The notes below the pieces were generated by a model. The model searched no databases. It was given only the letters and a program-made list of their open reading frames with translations, and was not told the origin of the DNA. The position numbers and the translations under genes are program-made. From Deltaproteobacteria bacterium (GTDB taxonomy: Bacteria > Desulfobacterota > Dissulfuribacteria > Dissulfuribacterales > QOAL01), in the NCBI GenBank assembly GCA_026988585.1, contig JALSKY010000256.1, forward strand, positions 1 to 8,375: a DNA stretch of 8,375 nucleotides. Direction: 5' to 3'. Positions 1 to 7,233 of this stretch are shown here, one piece after another. Every line of letters starts with the position of its first letter. Positions within the stretch are counted from its first letter, which is position 1.

Positions 1-2625
1 CACCTTCTGCCCAACTATGGGATGGGCCTCTGTAGTGTTGGAGCCACATATCAAGAGACAGTCTGTACCCACAATCTGGGAAAATGGGGTGGTTCCTGCG
101 CCGCTTCCAAGTGTTGCCAGCAGACCGCTGACCGATGGAGCGTGTCAGACCCGGGCACAGTTATCAACATTGTTGGTGCCCCACGCCGCTCGAGCCAGCT
201 TCTGCAGCAGAAAATTCTCCTCATTGGAGCACCTTGCTGAAGAGAGGATGCCTAAGGCATCGGCTCCATGCTCCTTTTTGATCTTCAATAGCCTGGATGC
301 AGCAAACTGGATGGCATCCATCCAGTCAACCTCACGAAAAGGCTCATCAATGCTGTCTCTTATCAGGGGACTGCGAAGCCTCTCCTCGTGGCGCCTGAAG
401 GTGTACCCAAAACGCCCCTTGACACAGAGCTGGCCGAAGTTTGGGGCAGCAAACCGGTTGGCGCGCACCTCCAACAGGGCCCCGCAATTATTCACAAGCT
501 CTATGCTGCAACCAACACCGCAATATGTACAGACACTGTTCACCACCTTAACCTGCTCCGGCAACAGAGGAACTGCGGTATCCTTCTTGGCCAGGGCTCC
601 AGTGGAACAGGCATCTACACATGCTCCACAGGAGACACAATGCTCATTGAGCCTGAGCGAGACATCCTGTATCAAGAAGGTCTCAGGATGCCTCTCCACC
701 TTGAGTTCAATCGCCTCATACTTGCATGTTCGCACACATCTGGTGCAACCCACACACTTGTTGGCATCTATGGCTATAAATGGATGAGAATTGTCAACAG
801 GATATTTCTGGCGTTTCAAGGCCTTGTTGGGCTTTACATTATACTCCACACACAGGGAGCGATAATCACACTTGTAGATACCAAGGCAGCCACACTTCAG
901 GCACCGTTTGGCCTCTCTCAGCGCCATCTCCTCTGTATAGCCTACCTGAATCTGGTTGAAATCACGGATGCGTCTCTCAGGTGGACGGGCAGGCATCGCC
1001 TCATTGAGCTGCACGGGAATCCCCTCAAAATTGTGCATATCCACATCTTCAAACCGCTTCCCCTTGGTGAAGTTGAAACGGGGTTCTGATACAGCCGCCT
1101 TTTCTCCTGTAAGATATTGATGGATTGCCTCTGCTGCCCTGCGTCCGCCAGCAACGGCCTGAATCACGGTCCTTGCCCCTGTAACGCAATCACCCCCTGC
1201 AAAGATACCATCCACATTGGTCTTCTGGGTACTGAGATGGGCCTTTATGGTCTTCCTTGGCGTCAGTTGGATAGACGCCTCAATCTCTCCATAGCTCTGA
1301 AAGGAAGGATCTCCAGTTTGACCAAGGCAGGAGATGATGGAATCCACTTCCCAGGTGAGATTGGAACCCGGCATGGGAATCGGATGACGTATGCCCCTCT
1401 CATCCGGCTCATCCAATATGGTCCTGGCCATCTCTATCTTCAGGCCATCCTCACCCTTTTCAATATTGAGAGGCGTGGTCATCAGAAAGAATTCCACCCC
1501 TTCCTTCTCTGCCTCGTTGATATCCCTCTGATGGGCCGGCAGCTCTGCCCTGGATCTTGGATAGATGACGGTCACCTTTGCTGCCCCAAGTCTTCTGGCA
1601 CTCCTGGCAGCATCCAGGGCAACATCTCCCCCTCCTATAACCAGTACCCGTTCGCCTATCTCCGGAGGCTCATCCTCCTTATTTATGGTCTTCAACAGTT
1701 CCAGCCCATCAATGGCATACTGTGCCCCTTTGACATCCAGGACCTTCTGGCGAGAAAGTCCACAAGCTATAAATATCGCTTCAAAACCCTGATCTCTCAG
1801 GTCCTGAAGGTTGAAATCCTTGCCCCAGCGTCTTCCAAGTTTTACATGGACACCGAGATTAAGGATGGCCTGAACCTCACGATCCACCTCCCGGTTGGGG
1901 AGCTTGTATCTGGGGATTCCATACCGCAACATCCCGCCCAAGGCCTGATTGGCCTCGAATATGGTGACATCGTGCCCCCTCTTTCGCAAGAAATAGGCAC
2001 AGGAGAGACCAGCCGGCCCTCCTCCGATTATGGCGACCTTTCTGCCGGTTGGCAGGCCGGGCTCATCATCCTTTTGCCATCCCTCCCTGACCCCGAGATC
2101 TGCAACAAATCTCTTGATATGGTTAATGGCAACTGCCTCATCTACCAACACCCTACGGCATCTTGTCTCACAAAACCTGGGACAGACACGCCCCACAGAC
2201 AGAGGCAAAGGACACTTCTCTTTAATCAGCCTGAGAGCAGCCCGATATTCGCCCTGAGCCACCAGATTTACATAACCCTGAACGTTTATAGAGCCTGGAC
2301 AGGTGAGATTGCAAGGGGCCCTGCAATCCCCGTAATGGCTTTGGGTCAATATCTCCAGCCGTTTCTTCCTGAAGGCCTTTAGATCCTTGTTCTGGGTCTC
2401 CACCACCATCCCTGCCTGCACCTCTGTTGCACAGGCACGAACACGGCCGGTGCCCTGAACGTCCACCATACAGAGGAGACAGGGCTGTTCGGAAGAGCGT
2501 TCTCCATCAAGATGACACAGTGTCGGGATTGATAGACCGGCTCCCCGGGCAGCCTCAAGGATGGTCTGTCCAGGTACCACGTCAACATCTATGCCATCGA
2601 TTACAATCCTGATTTCCTCTGCCAT
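1..2625 (-). CDS. fdhA: Selenocysteine-containing formate dehydrogenase fused to a GltD-type NAD(P)/FAD oxidoreductase (3' end outside window)
   Basis: This protein probably interconverts CO2 and formate, coupled to NAD(P)H and/or ferredoxin-type carriers, as the first step of the methyl branch. Domains: [2Fe-2S] domain with Cys37/49/52/65; GltD-like N-terminal Fe-S domain (Cys101/105/109 and 138/148/152/156); FAD motif GGGPAG at 201-206; second nucleotide site GGGDVALD at 331-338; FAD-closing AGGDC at 476-480; Cys cluster 575-592; two ferredoxin motifs (Cys624/627/630/634 and 663/666/669/673); molybdopterin-domain [4Fe-4S] motif Cys699/702/706/734 followed by Lys736. Residue 827 is an in-frame UGA (145-147) preceded by NNVDNCARV and followed by HAPSVSGL, the formate dehydrogenase Sec-His active site. 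The frame then stays open for 48 codons to the window edge, including SNTTEAHPIVG. The ATG at 2625 has GAAGGG 8 nt upstream and follows acsE by 52 nt. No signal peptide is visible, so it is probably cytoplasmic. The reaction direction and carrier are inferred. Confidence 0.93.
102..142 (-). promoter_or_regulatory. Bacterial SECIS element (bSECIS) downstream of the UGA
   Basis: Folding by eye gives a two-part hairpin. The upper stem is six base pairs, GUCAGC (132-127) with GCUGGC (121-116), including one G-U pair. It closes the five-base loop GGUCU (126-122). The lower stem pairs CGCUCCA (142-136) with UUGGAAGCG across 110-102: seven pairs with one bulged A at 106. An asymmetric internal loop separates the two stems. 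The upper stem starts 12 nt after the UGA. As I recall it, E. coli fdhF has the same spacing and a similar GGUCU-containing loop. SelB with Sec-tRNA would bind here. Energies were not computed. Confidence 0.85.
145..147 (-). other. UGA selenocysteine codon (Sec827 of formate dehydrogenase)
   Basis: On the minus strand this TGA lies between codons for NNVDNCARV and HAPSVSGLL. In formate dehydrogenases of the molybdopterin family, this position holds the Mo/W-ligating Sec or Cys followed by a conserved His. E. coli FdhF, from memory, reads CARV-Sec-HGPSVAGL. The reading frame does not shift across the site, and the downstream 48 codons without a stop look like the same family. A plain stop would remove most of the catalytic domain. 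A SECIS-like hairpin follows immediately. Confidence 0.94.
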
Positions 2626-2633
2626 AATTAAAA

Positions 2634-2639
2634 CCCTTC
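2634..2639 (-). promoter_or_regulatory. Ribosome binding site of the formate dehydrogenase gene
   Basis: GAAGGG sits 8 nt before the ATG at 2625, in the 52-nt gap after acsE. It is a weaker Shine-Dalgarno match than those of acsB and acsC. It supports the ATG at 2623-2625, which also places the [2Fe-2S] domain at the usual distance from the N-terminus. Confidence 0.6.
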
Positions 2640-2677
2640 AGGTAGAGAGATCCAATGATATGAAGACAGGATGGAGA

Positions 2678-3568
2678 TCAAAGTTCCAGCCAAGATTCGG
2701 AAAATATGGTCTTGCCCATGAGCACCCTGGTAGTCTTGTAATACTCCAGCTCCTTCTCATCGAGTGTGGAAGGATCAGGATCATTGTCTTCCATAATATC
2801 ATGAACCAGTTTGACCAGATGGGGCAATTCACCATGGGCAAGTTTTACCAGTTCCTGATCATAGGTGTTCACAATGGCAGACCACTGTCCATATTTCATA
2901 AGCATGGCCAGATATGCCCTATCCAGATAGCACCGGAGATGATGCTCTACACCATTTGAGACATTGGAGAGCCCAACGGTGCTCTTTGCACCCGGAGCAA
3001 TTTCAGGGAGCATTGCCATGAACTCCAGTCCGCTAAGGACCTGATCTGCCCCAAGGGTAATGGGCGTACCTATTGGATCCACCAGAATCTTTTCATTGGG
3101 TATTCCAGCCTCGTTCAAGGCCATGAGCAGCTCAACAGTCATAGCAGCCCTCTCATTGGAATCCCTTGGCATCCCATCTACGCCCCATAGCAGGGCCACA
3201 ACATAGCAGCCTGCCTCAGCAGCAACAGGAATCAATTTTTCCATTCTCTCAGGCTGAAGAGATATGGAGTTCATTATATGCCTCTCCGGATGTTTTGCTG
3301 CCCTGATACCTGCAATCAATGCATCTGCATTGGTGGTATCCAGACTAAGCGGACAGTCAGTGATCTCCTCGCACACCTGAACAATCCATGGCATGAGATC
3401 TGTTCCATCCTTTCTGGCAGGCCCTATGTTCAGGTCCAGAAAATCCCCACCATCAGCAGTCTCTTCATGGGCCATCTCCACTATCGGTCCCGGATTTCTG
3501 GACCTCATGGCGTCTCCGGTCCTTTTGCCCATAATATTTATGCTCTCTGCAATACAGTGAACGTACAT
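2678..3568 (-). CDS. acsE: Methyltetrahydrofolate:corrinoid iron-sulfur protein methyltransferase
   Basis: AcsE transfers the methyl group of methyl-tetrahydrofolate to cob(I)alamin on the AcsC/AcsD protein, linking the methyl and carbonyl branches. The 296-residue protein is a pterin-binding TIM barrel of the dihydropteroate-synthase superfamily. Visible motifs are DLNIGP (45-50), LDTTN (76-80), Asn100 in MNSIS, VDPIGTP (163-169) and GLSNVSNG (199-206). Asp77, Asn100, Asp164 and Asn202 line up by order and spacing with the pterin-contacting Asp75, Asn96, Asp160 and Asn199 of Moorella MeTr, as I recall that enzyme. It is about 34 residues longer than the roughly 262-residue Moorella protein, mostly in a charged C-terminal tail (about 263-296). 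The ATG at 3568 is preceded by GAGGGG (3579-3584). It starts 40 nt after acsC, in the same transcription unit. It is soluble, with no membrane segment. Confidence 0.93.
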   Translation of the reverse strand: MYVHCIAESINIMGKRTGDAMRSRNPGPIVEMAHEETADGGDFLDLNIGPARKDGTDLMPWIVQVCEEITDCPLSLDTTNADALIAGIRAAKHPERHIMNSISLQPERMEKLIPVAAEAGCYVVALLWGVDGMPRDSNERAAMTVELLMALNEAGIPNEKILVDPIGTPITLGADQVLSGLEFMAMLPEIAPGAKSTVGLSNVSNGVEHHLRCYLDRAYLAMLMKYGQWSAIVNTYDQELVKLAHGELPHLVKLVHDIMEDNDPDPSTLDEKELEYYKTTRVLMGKTIFSESWLEL

Positions 3569-3578
3569 ACCTTTTATT

Positions 3579-3584
3579 CCCCTC
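3579..3584 (-). promoter_or_regulatory. Ribosome binding site of acsE
   Basis: GAGGGG lies 10 nt upstream of the ATG at 3566-3568, inside the 40-nt gap after the acsC stop. It supports this start over the internal Met at residue 13. The internal start would remove the first beta strand of the barrel (sequence VHCIAESIN). Confidence 0.6.
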
Positions 3585-3608
3585 TCTACTTGATATCCAA
3601 GGCCCAGA

Positions 3609-4964
3609 TTATCCCTCAGGCTGCCACTTTTTCAGATATGGTGGCAGGTGTGATGCCTCTCTCGGTCCAATCTGAATAGTCCAGTCTGGCAGCTCTTCCT
3701 CCATCTCTCCCTTGATGGAGGCAAGGTAACCGGGAATTATCAGACAGCGATGCTTGACCTTATCCTCTATGCCGCTCTTTTTCACAAACTGGGCAATGAG
3801 ATCTGCGCTGAACTTTCCTGCAGCCCAGGCGGTCAATACTGAGAGACCCTCTGTATCCTTGATAAGGAGCCACGCAGGGACCTTGCTCCCCTCGATCTCT
3901 CCAGAGACGATAAAATATGTTAGGGAGAAGTTACAGGTCACCAGCACAGGAGAGTTTTCGTCCGGCCCATTGATTGGATAGATATCCTCCTGGACCACCA
4001 TCGGCCTCTGGGGATCGGTAAATATGTTGAGGCGTTCCAAAAGCAGCGGAAACAGCGTATCTCCCTGCAGGTCAGAGAGAACCATTATCCCTGCATATTT
4101 GGCCACCAGGACCGATGCTATCATGGACTCAACCAGGGAATCATCTGTCATCTCACAAGGAAATGTTATGGTAGGGAAGCCCAACGGCTTGTATTTATGT
4201 TTGATGGCAGCCCGGCGGCATACCACCTGATCCTCAAACACGCTCTTTGCCGTACGGGCACCGGTATCCAGCACGATATCCTTGAAACCGCCCTGCTGGA
4301 TGGAATCTGCAAGATCTGCTGTATCTCCAATGTTCTCGCCACGCACCACTGCAGGACAGCCAAGCTCCTTTGCAAGGTCGATGACCGAATCACTGTTGTC
4401 ACGAGTAGCCGCACAGAGCAGAGGTTTATGCTCGCCACATGCCTCTGCACCAGCCCTAAGTACCGAAGCATCCTGACTCATCAGGATAAGTCCGGCGTCC
4501 TCTGCCTCTTTTCTTACCCTTTCAACCAGGGATTTAAAGGCATCAGCATCTCCTCCAGAGTCCTTAACTGCGATGAGATCGGCTTTGAGTTCCACGCCTA
4601 CCCTGTCCCAGCGAAGCCCATTGAAGCGGCTGATCCTTCCGGCTATATCCTCATCAGACATATCTGTGGAGATCAGCACGGCTATACCAGTAGGATGCTC
4701 AAACCTCTTCTCATGCCTGTAAAGACAGGTCTCACCGCCTACCTCAAACTTGTTGTCGCCACTTCCAATGACAATGGTGCGGATAGGTGGCGCACTGGCC
4801 TCCCCTATCTTCTCCTTAACCTCATCAGATACATAGGGACATGCCCCGATATCCTCCTGCCCTGCCGCCACCTTCATGGCAAAGGCCAGGCAGGTAGGCA
4901 CTCCGCACTCCCCGCAGTTTTTCTTGGGGAGCATTTTCAGGATGTCTATTCCTGTAAGACCCAT
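3609..4964 (-). CDS. acsC: Corrinoid iron-sulfur protein large (gamma) subunit / acetyl-CoA decarbonylase-synthase gamma
   Basis: This is the large subunit of the corrinoid iron-sulfur protein (CFeSP; CdhE in archaea). It carries the cobamide that accepts the methyl group from AcsE and delivers it to AcsB. At 451 residues it has about the usual length. The N-terminal [4Fe-4S] domain shows Cys17, Cys20, Cys25 and Cys42 in NCGECGVPTC and GACPYV. This cluster reductively reactivates oxidised Co(II). A central TIM-barrel region follows. The C-terminal corrinoid-binding region includes SDLQGDTLFP (297-306), NFSLTYFIVSGE (345-356) and the family-typical ending GPREASHLPPYLKKW (433-447). The ATG at 4964 is supported by GAGGAG and by the normal distance to Cys17. 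The stop is TAA. The gene starts 15 nt after acsB, so coupled translation is likely. It pairs with the AcsD subunit encoded upstream. Confidence 0.96.
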   Translation of the reverse strand: MGLTGIDILKMLPKKNCGECGVPTCLAFAMKVAAGQEDIGACPYVSDEVKEKIGEASAPPIRTIVIGSGDNKFEVGGETCLYRHEKRFEHPTGIAVLISTDMSDEDIAGRISRFNGLRWDRVGVELKADLIAVKDSGGDADAFKSLVERVRKEAEDAGLILMSQDASVLRAGAEACGEHKPLLCAATRDNSDSVIDLAKELGCPAVVRGENIGDTADLADSIQQGGFKDIVLDTGARTAKSVFEDQVVCRRAAIKHKYKPLGFPTITFPCEMTDDSLVESMIASVLVAKYAGIMVLSDLQGDTLFPLLLERLNIFTDPQRPMVVQEDIYPINGPDENSPVLVTCNFSLTYFIVSGEIEGSKVPAWLLIKDTEGLSVLTAWAAGKFSADLIAQFVKKSGIEDKVKHRCLIIPGYLASIKGEMEEELPDWTIQIGPREASHLPPYLKKWQPEG

Positions 4965-4973
4965 TTATTATAT

Positions 4974-4979
4974 CTCCTC
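4974..4979 (-). promoter_or_regulatory. Ribosome binding site of acsC, abutting the acsB stop
   Basis: GAGGAG begins at the base after the acsB TGA (4980-4982) and lies 9 nt before the acsC ATG (4962-4964). Ribosomes terminating on acsB would uncover or directly reuse this site, consistent with translational coupling. Confidence 0.75.
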
Positions 4980-7199
4980 TCAAACAGCCTCTTCCTGTGC
5001 TTCCTCCAGAGTCAGCACCGGATGACCCTTTTCCTGCAAGAACTTCAACACCTCATCCTCGGACACGCCCACATCCTCATCTGCTATCTTGTCCAGCAGA
5101 TCAGGTATTCCAAGCTCTCTGGCCCGCTCCTCCAGGCGCTCCCTCAGCTCTTCCTTGAGCATCTTGGGCATCCAGACCACGCGCTTCAGTCCACCTTCAG
5201 CCTGCATGAATTTCCTGGAGGTTATGTAATGCTTGGATACACCGAGAAAACCGGGTGTAACCTGTCCACCTCCCACCATTCCTGCCAGGGTAGTAAATTT
5301 CATGCCACTGGGGGTCATGCCCATATAATCCCTGTTGACTATCATGATGCCATTACACATGGGCAGCATGGCAGAGATACACTCGAAACATCCGCAGGCG
5401 GTCATGGGGTCAACCATCATGGAGTATGCACTGACCCGTTCCACCTTGCCACGGGATGCCTTTTTGACAAACTCGTTGACCCCTTCCCACTGACCAAGCT
5501 TGGGATCGATACACTTGCCTTTTTTGATGGGCTGGTTGGGACCTGTAGGATTGATCTCATAGGAGGCCTTGCCATCCAGCCAGTTATATGCTCCGCACAT
5601 GCCAACCCGCTCCGGGGTAATGATACACACAGAACTTGGAGCAAAAGATTGACAAAGGGTACAGGAGTAGAAGGTCTCCTCACTCTCATCCGTCATGGAA
5701 CCAAGGCGTTCATCCCTGGCCTCATAGACCTGTCTCGCCAGTTCCATTATCTCCTTGACCTTCTCCTCCTCCGTATAGATGCGCACCTGCACCTTATCCA
5801 GGATGGCACCGAAATCCTGATGGAGCTTTCCATGAAGGATCCGGCCAATATGTTCAAACTTGAATCCCTTCTCTATGGCTGCCTTGGAGACACGGAGCCA
5901 CATGATATTTCTCTGTCCAATATGCATGATCCCCTGGGCATAGTTTATCAGGTGATGAAACTGCCTCTCCAGGATCGGTTCAAAATCAGACTGCATCTGC
6001 CTGCCTGCCACCTCAACCAGTATGGCCAGAGGCAGCTTTGCCCCCTCTTCCACCTGATCCATCTCAGGGCCTTCAACTATGACCTTTCCGTCCTCGATCT
6101 CATCCATCTCCTTGGAGACCAGGACCTCTACACCAAGCGTCCTGCCGCCTCCACACTCCAGGAAGAGATCATCCTTTCTGACACGCTCGCCCTCGAAGGC
6201 CGGACCATAGGAGACAGGAATATCTATCTTGGAGACCGTTACCTTGAGGCCCCTAACCTCTATGGCCTTCTGGACTATCTCATCATGGGGGACCTTGCTC
6301 ACCACATGCTCATACGTACAGATACCGGTAGGCAGAATCTCCGGAATATCCCAGTCTGAGATAGTAGGGAAACCCCAGTTGATCGCCCCTGCTGCATTGG
6401 CATACCATTCATCAGACACAGGACCAAATGCTATGACAAAGGCAAATGTCCTGTCCTTGTTATAGAGGAGATTCCCCTTGTAATCCCCTGGCTTGATACC
6501 ACCGAAGGCAAGGGCCACACGGCATGCGAAACCAATGGAAAACACAGCAGATGTATAGGTGGGGCCAAAAGGCACCAGCCTTGTGGACCAGCCTATCTGA
6601 ACATTGCGCTTCCGAAGCTGGTCGGGGAAATAGATCCCGTCTGTCTGATCATGGAGAAAGATATAGAGGTTCTTCTCCTGCAACTCGGTAGCTATCTTTT
6701 CTGCCTCCTCAGCATCGGCAGGGCTGCCAAGAATTGCAGCAAAACCAGGGGCTGTCCCGTCCACAAACTCCACACCCCTCTTTCGAAAGATCACGTCATC
6801 TGCAGCCCCAAGCCAGTAGTTGCCATCAGCCGGAGGATCCTCTGTCTTGGTATAAAAATCAGGATCATCTATGTAACGAATGGCCTCGAACATCTCCTCA
6901 GCAAAAAATGTGGCCATTCCGGCATCCAGGGCCGGGGCAAGATATGGAAGCCAGAGGTTGTCGGAAACCGGAGCCGGTAACAGCTTTCTGCACTCCTGAA
7001 ACACATCCTTCATATCCCCGAGCTGCTTCACAGGCAAACCCAGCATACTGTAAATGATGGGCAGATAATAAGCAGTGTTGGGAAAGGCTACCGGATGCTC
7101 GGGCCCATGCTTCTTGAGCACCTCTTCATACTTTTCCTCGGCCATGTCCACTATCTTGTGGGCACCCCGAATCGCTGCAGAACATATTATCTTGGACAT
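4980..7199 (-). CDS. acsB: Acetyl-CoA synthase, CODH/ACS beta subunit (bacterial type)
   Basis: This enzyme makes acetyl-CoA from CO, the methyl group on the corrinoid protein and CoA, at the nickel-containing A-cluster. From the ATG at 7199 it has 739 residues, close to the 729 of Moorella. The [4Fe-4S] ligands of the A-cluster are Cys513, Cys516, Cys525 and Cys535 (CTLCQSFAPSSVC, then GMCGAYNW). The distal-nickel site is Cys602-Gly603-Cys604 in ACGCFECI. These match Moorella Cys506/509/518/528 and Cys595-Gly-Cys597 with a constant offset of seven, so no catalytic ligand is missing. The long N-terminal half (about 1-310) is the CO-dehydrogenase-contacting domain that archaeal CdhC lacks, so a bacterial-type AcsA partner is expected outside the window. 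A TTG at 7229 is in frame, but the ATG has AGGAG 7 nt upstream and gives the usual N-terminus. The stop is TGA, followed within three codons by TAA. Confidence 0.97.
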   Translation of the reverse strand: MSKIICSAAIRGAHKIVDMAEEKYEEVLKKHGPEHPVAFPNTAYYLPIIYSMLGLPVKQLGDMKDVFQECRKLLPAPVSDNLWLPYLAPALDAGMATFFAEEMFEAIRYIDDPDFYTKTEDPPADGNYWLGAADDVIFRKRGVEFVDGTAPGFAAILGSPADAEEAEKIATELQEKNLYIFLHDQTDGIYFPDQLRKRNVQIGWSTRLVPFGPTYTSAVFSIGFACRVALAFGGIKPGDYKGNLLYNKDRTFAFVIAFGPVSDEWYANAAGAINWGFPTISDWDIPEILPTGICTYEHVVSKVPHDEIVQKAIEVRGLKVTVSKIDIPVSYGPAFEGERVRKDDLFLECGGGRTLGVEVLVSKEMDEIEDGKVIVEGPEMDQVEEGAKLPLAILVEVAGRQMQSDFEPILERQFHHLINYAQGIMHIGQRNIMWLRVSKAAIEKGFKFEHIGRILHGKLHQDFGAILDKVQVRIYTEEEKVKEIMELARQVYEARDERLGSMTDESEETFYSCTLCQSFAPSSVCIITPERVGMCGAYNWLDGKASYEINPTGPNQPIKKGKCIDPKLGQWEGVNEFVKKASRGKVERVSAYSMMVDPMTACGCFECISAMLPMCNGIMIVNRDYMGMTPSGMKFTTLAGMVGGGQVTPGFLGVSKHYITSRKFMQAEGGLKRVVWMPKMLKEELRERLEERARELGIPDLLDKIADEDVGVSEDEVLKFLQEKGHPVLTLEEAQEEAV

Positions 7200-7206
7200 C
7201 TTTTCT

Positions 7207-7211
7207 CTCCT
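7207..7211 (-). promoter_or_regulatory. Ribosome binding site that fixes the acsB start
   Basis: AGGAG lies 7 nt before the ATG at 7197-7199. The in-frame TTG at 7227-7229 would put this Shine-Dalgarno sequence inside the coding region and add ten residues (LIIKEIRREK). It also starts only 4 nt after the acsD stop codon. The ATG is therefore the better start. Confidence 0.8.
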
Positions 7212-7233
7212 GATCTCTTTTATAATCAAATAG

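Noticed and set aside
145..147. Genuine stop codon, frameshift or pseudogene in fdhA
   Set aside because: The frame is identical on both sides of the UGA. The site is exactly the known Sec position, the downstream peptide is family-typical, and a SECIS-like hairpin is present.
1117..2382. A 421-codon open frame on the plus strand, antisense to the formate dehydrogenase gene
   Set aside because: It overlaps the FAD and NAD(P) domains on the other strand and has no recognisable family. Its composition is that expected of an antisense shadow. The plus-strand frames at 17-787 and 388-1089 were rejected for the same reason.
2626..2677. Possible terminator or attenuator between acsE and fdhA
   Set aside because: The short TTTT run before the fdhA start is preceded only by a two- to three-pair stem (CC-TGAA-GG), too weak for an intrinsic terminator.
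2678..2680. acsE TGA as a selenocysteine codon
   Set aside because: The protein already extends past the usual family end. The continuation is not family-like and would run out of frame into fdhA. No SECIS-like hairpin was seen.
4980..4982. acsB TGA as a second selenocysteine codon
   Set aside because: Read-through meets TAA after three codons, and the protein already has normal length.
4197..6359. A 720-codon open frame on the plus strand, antisense to acsB and acsC
   Set aside because: The opposite strand encodes two unmistakable proteins with all catalytic residues in place. The plus-strand translation has no recognisable domain and crosses the acsB/acsC junction, so it looks like a by-product of codon bias.
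7227..7229. TTG start for acsB
   Set aside because: It lies 4 nt from the acsD stop and would place the clear AGGAG inside the gene. The ATG at 7199 gives the usual N-terminus.
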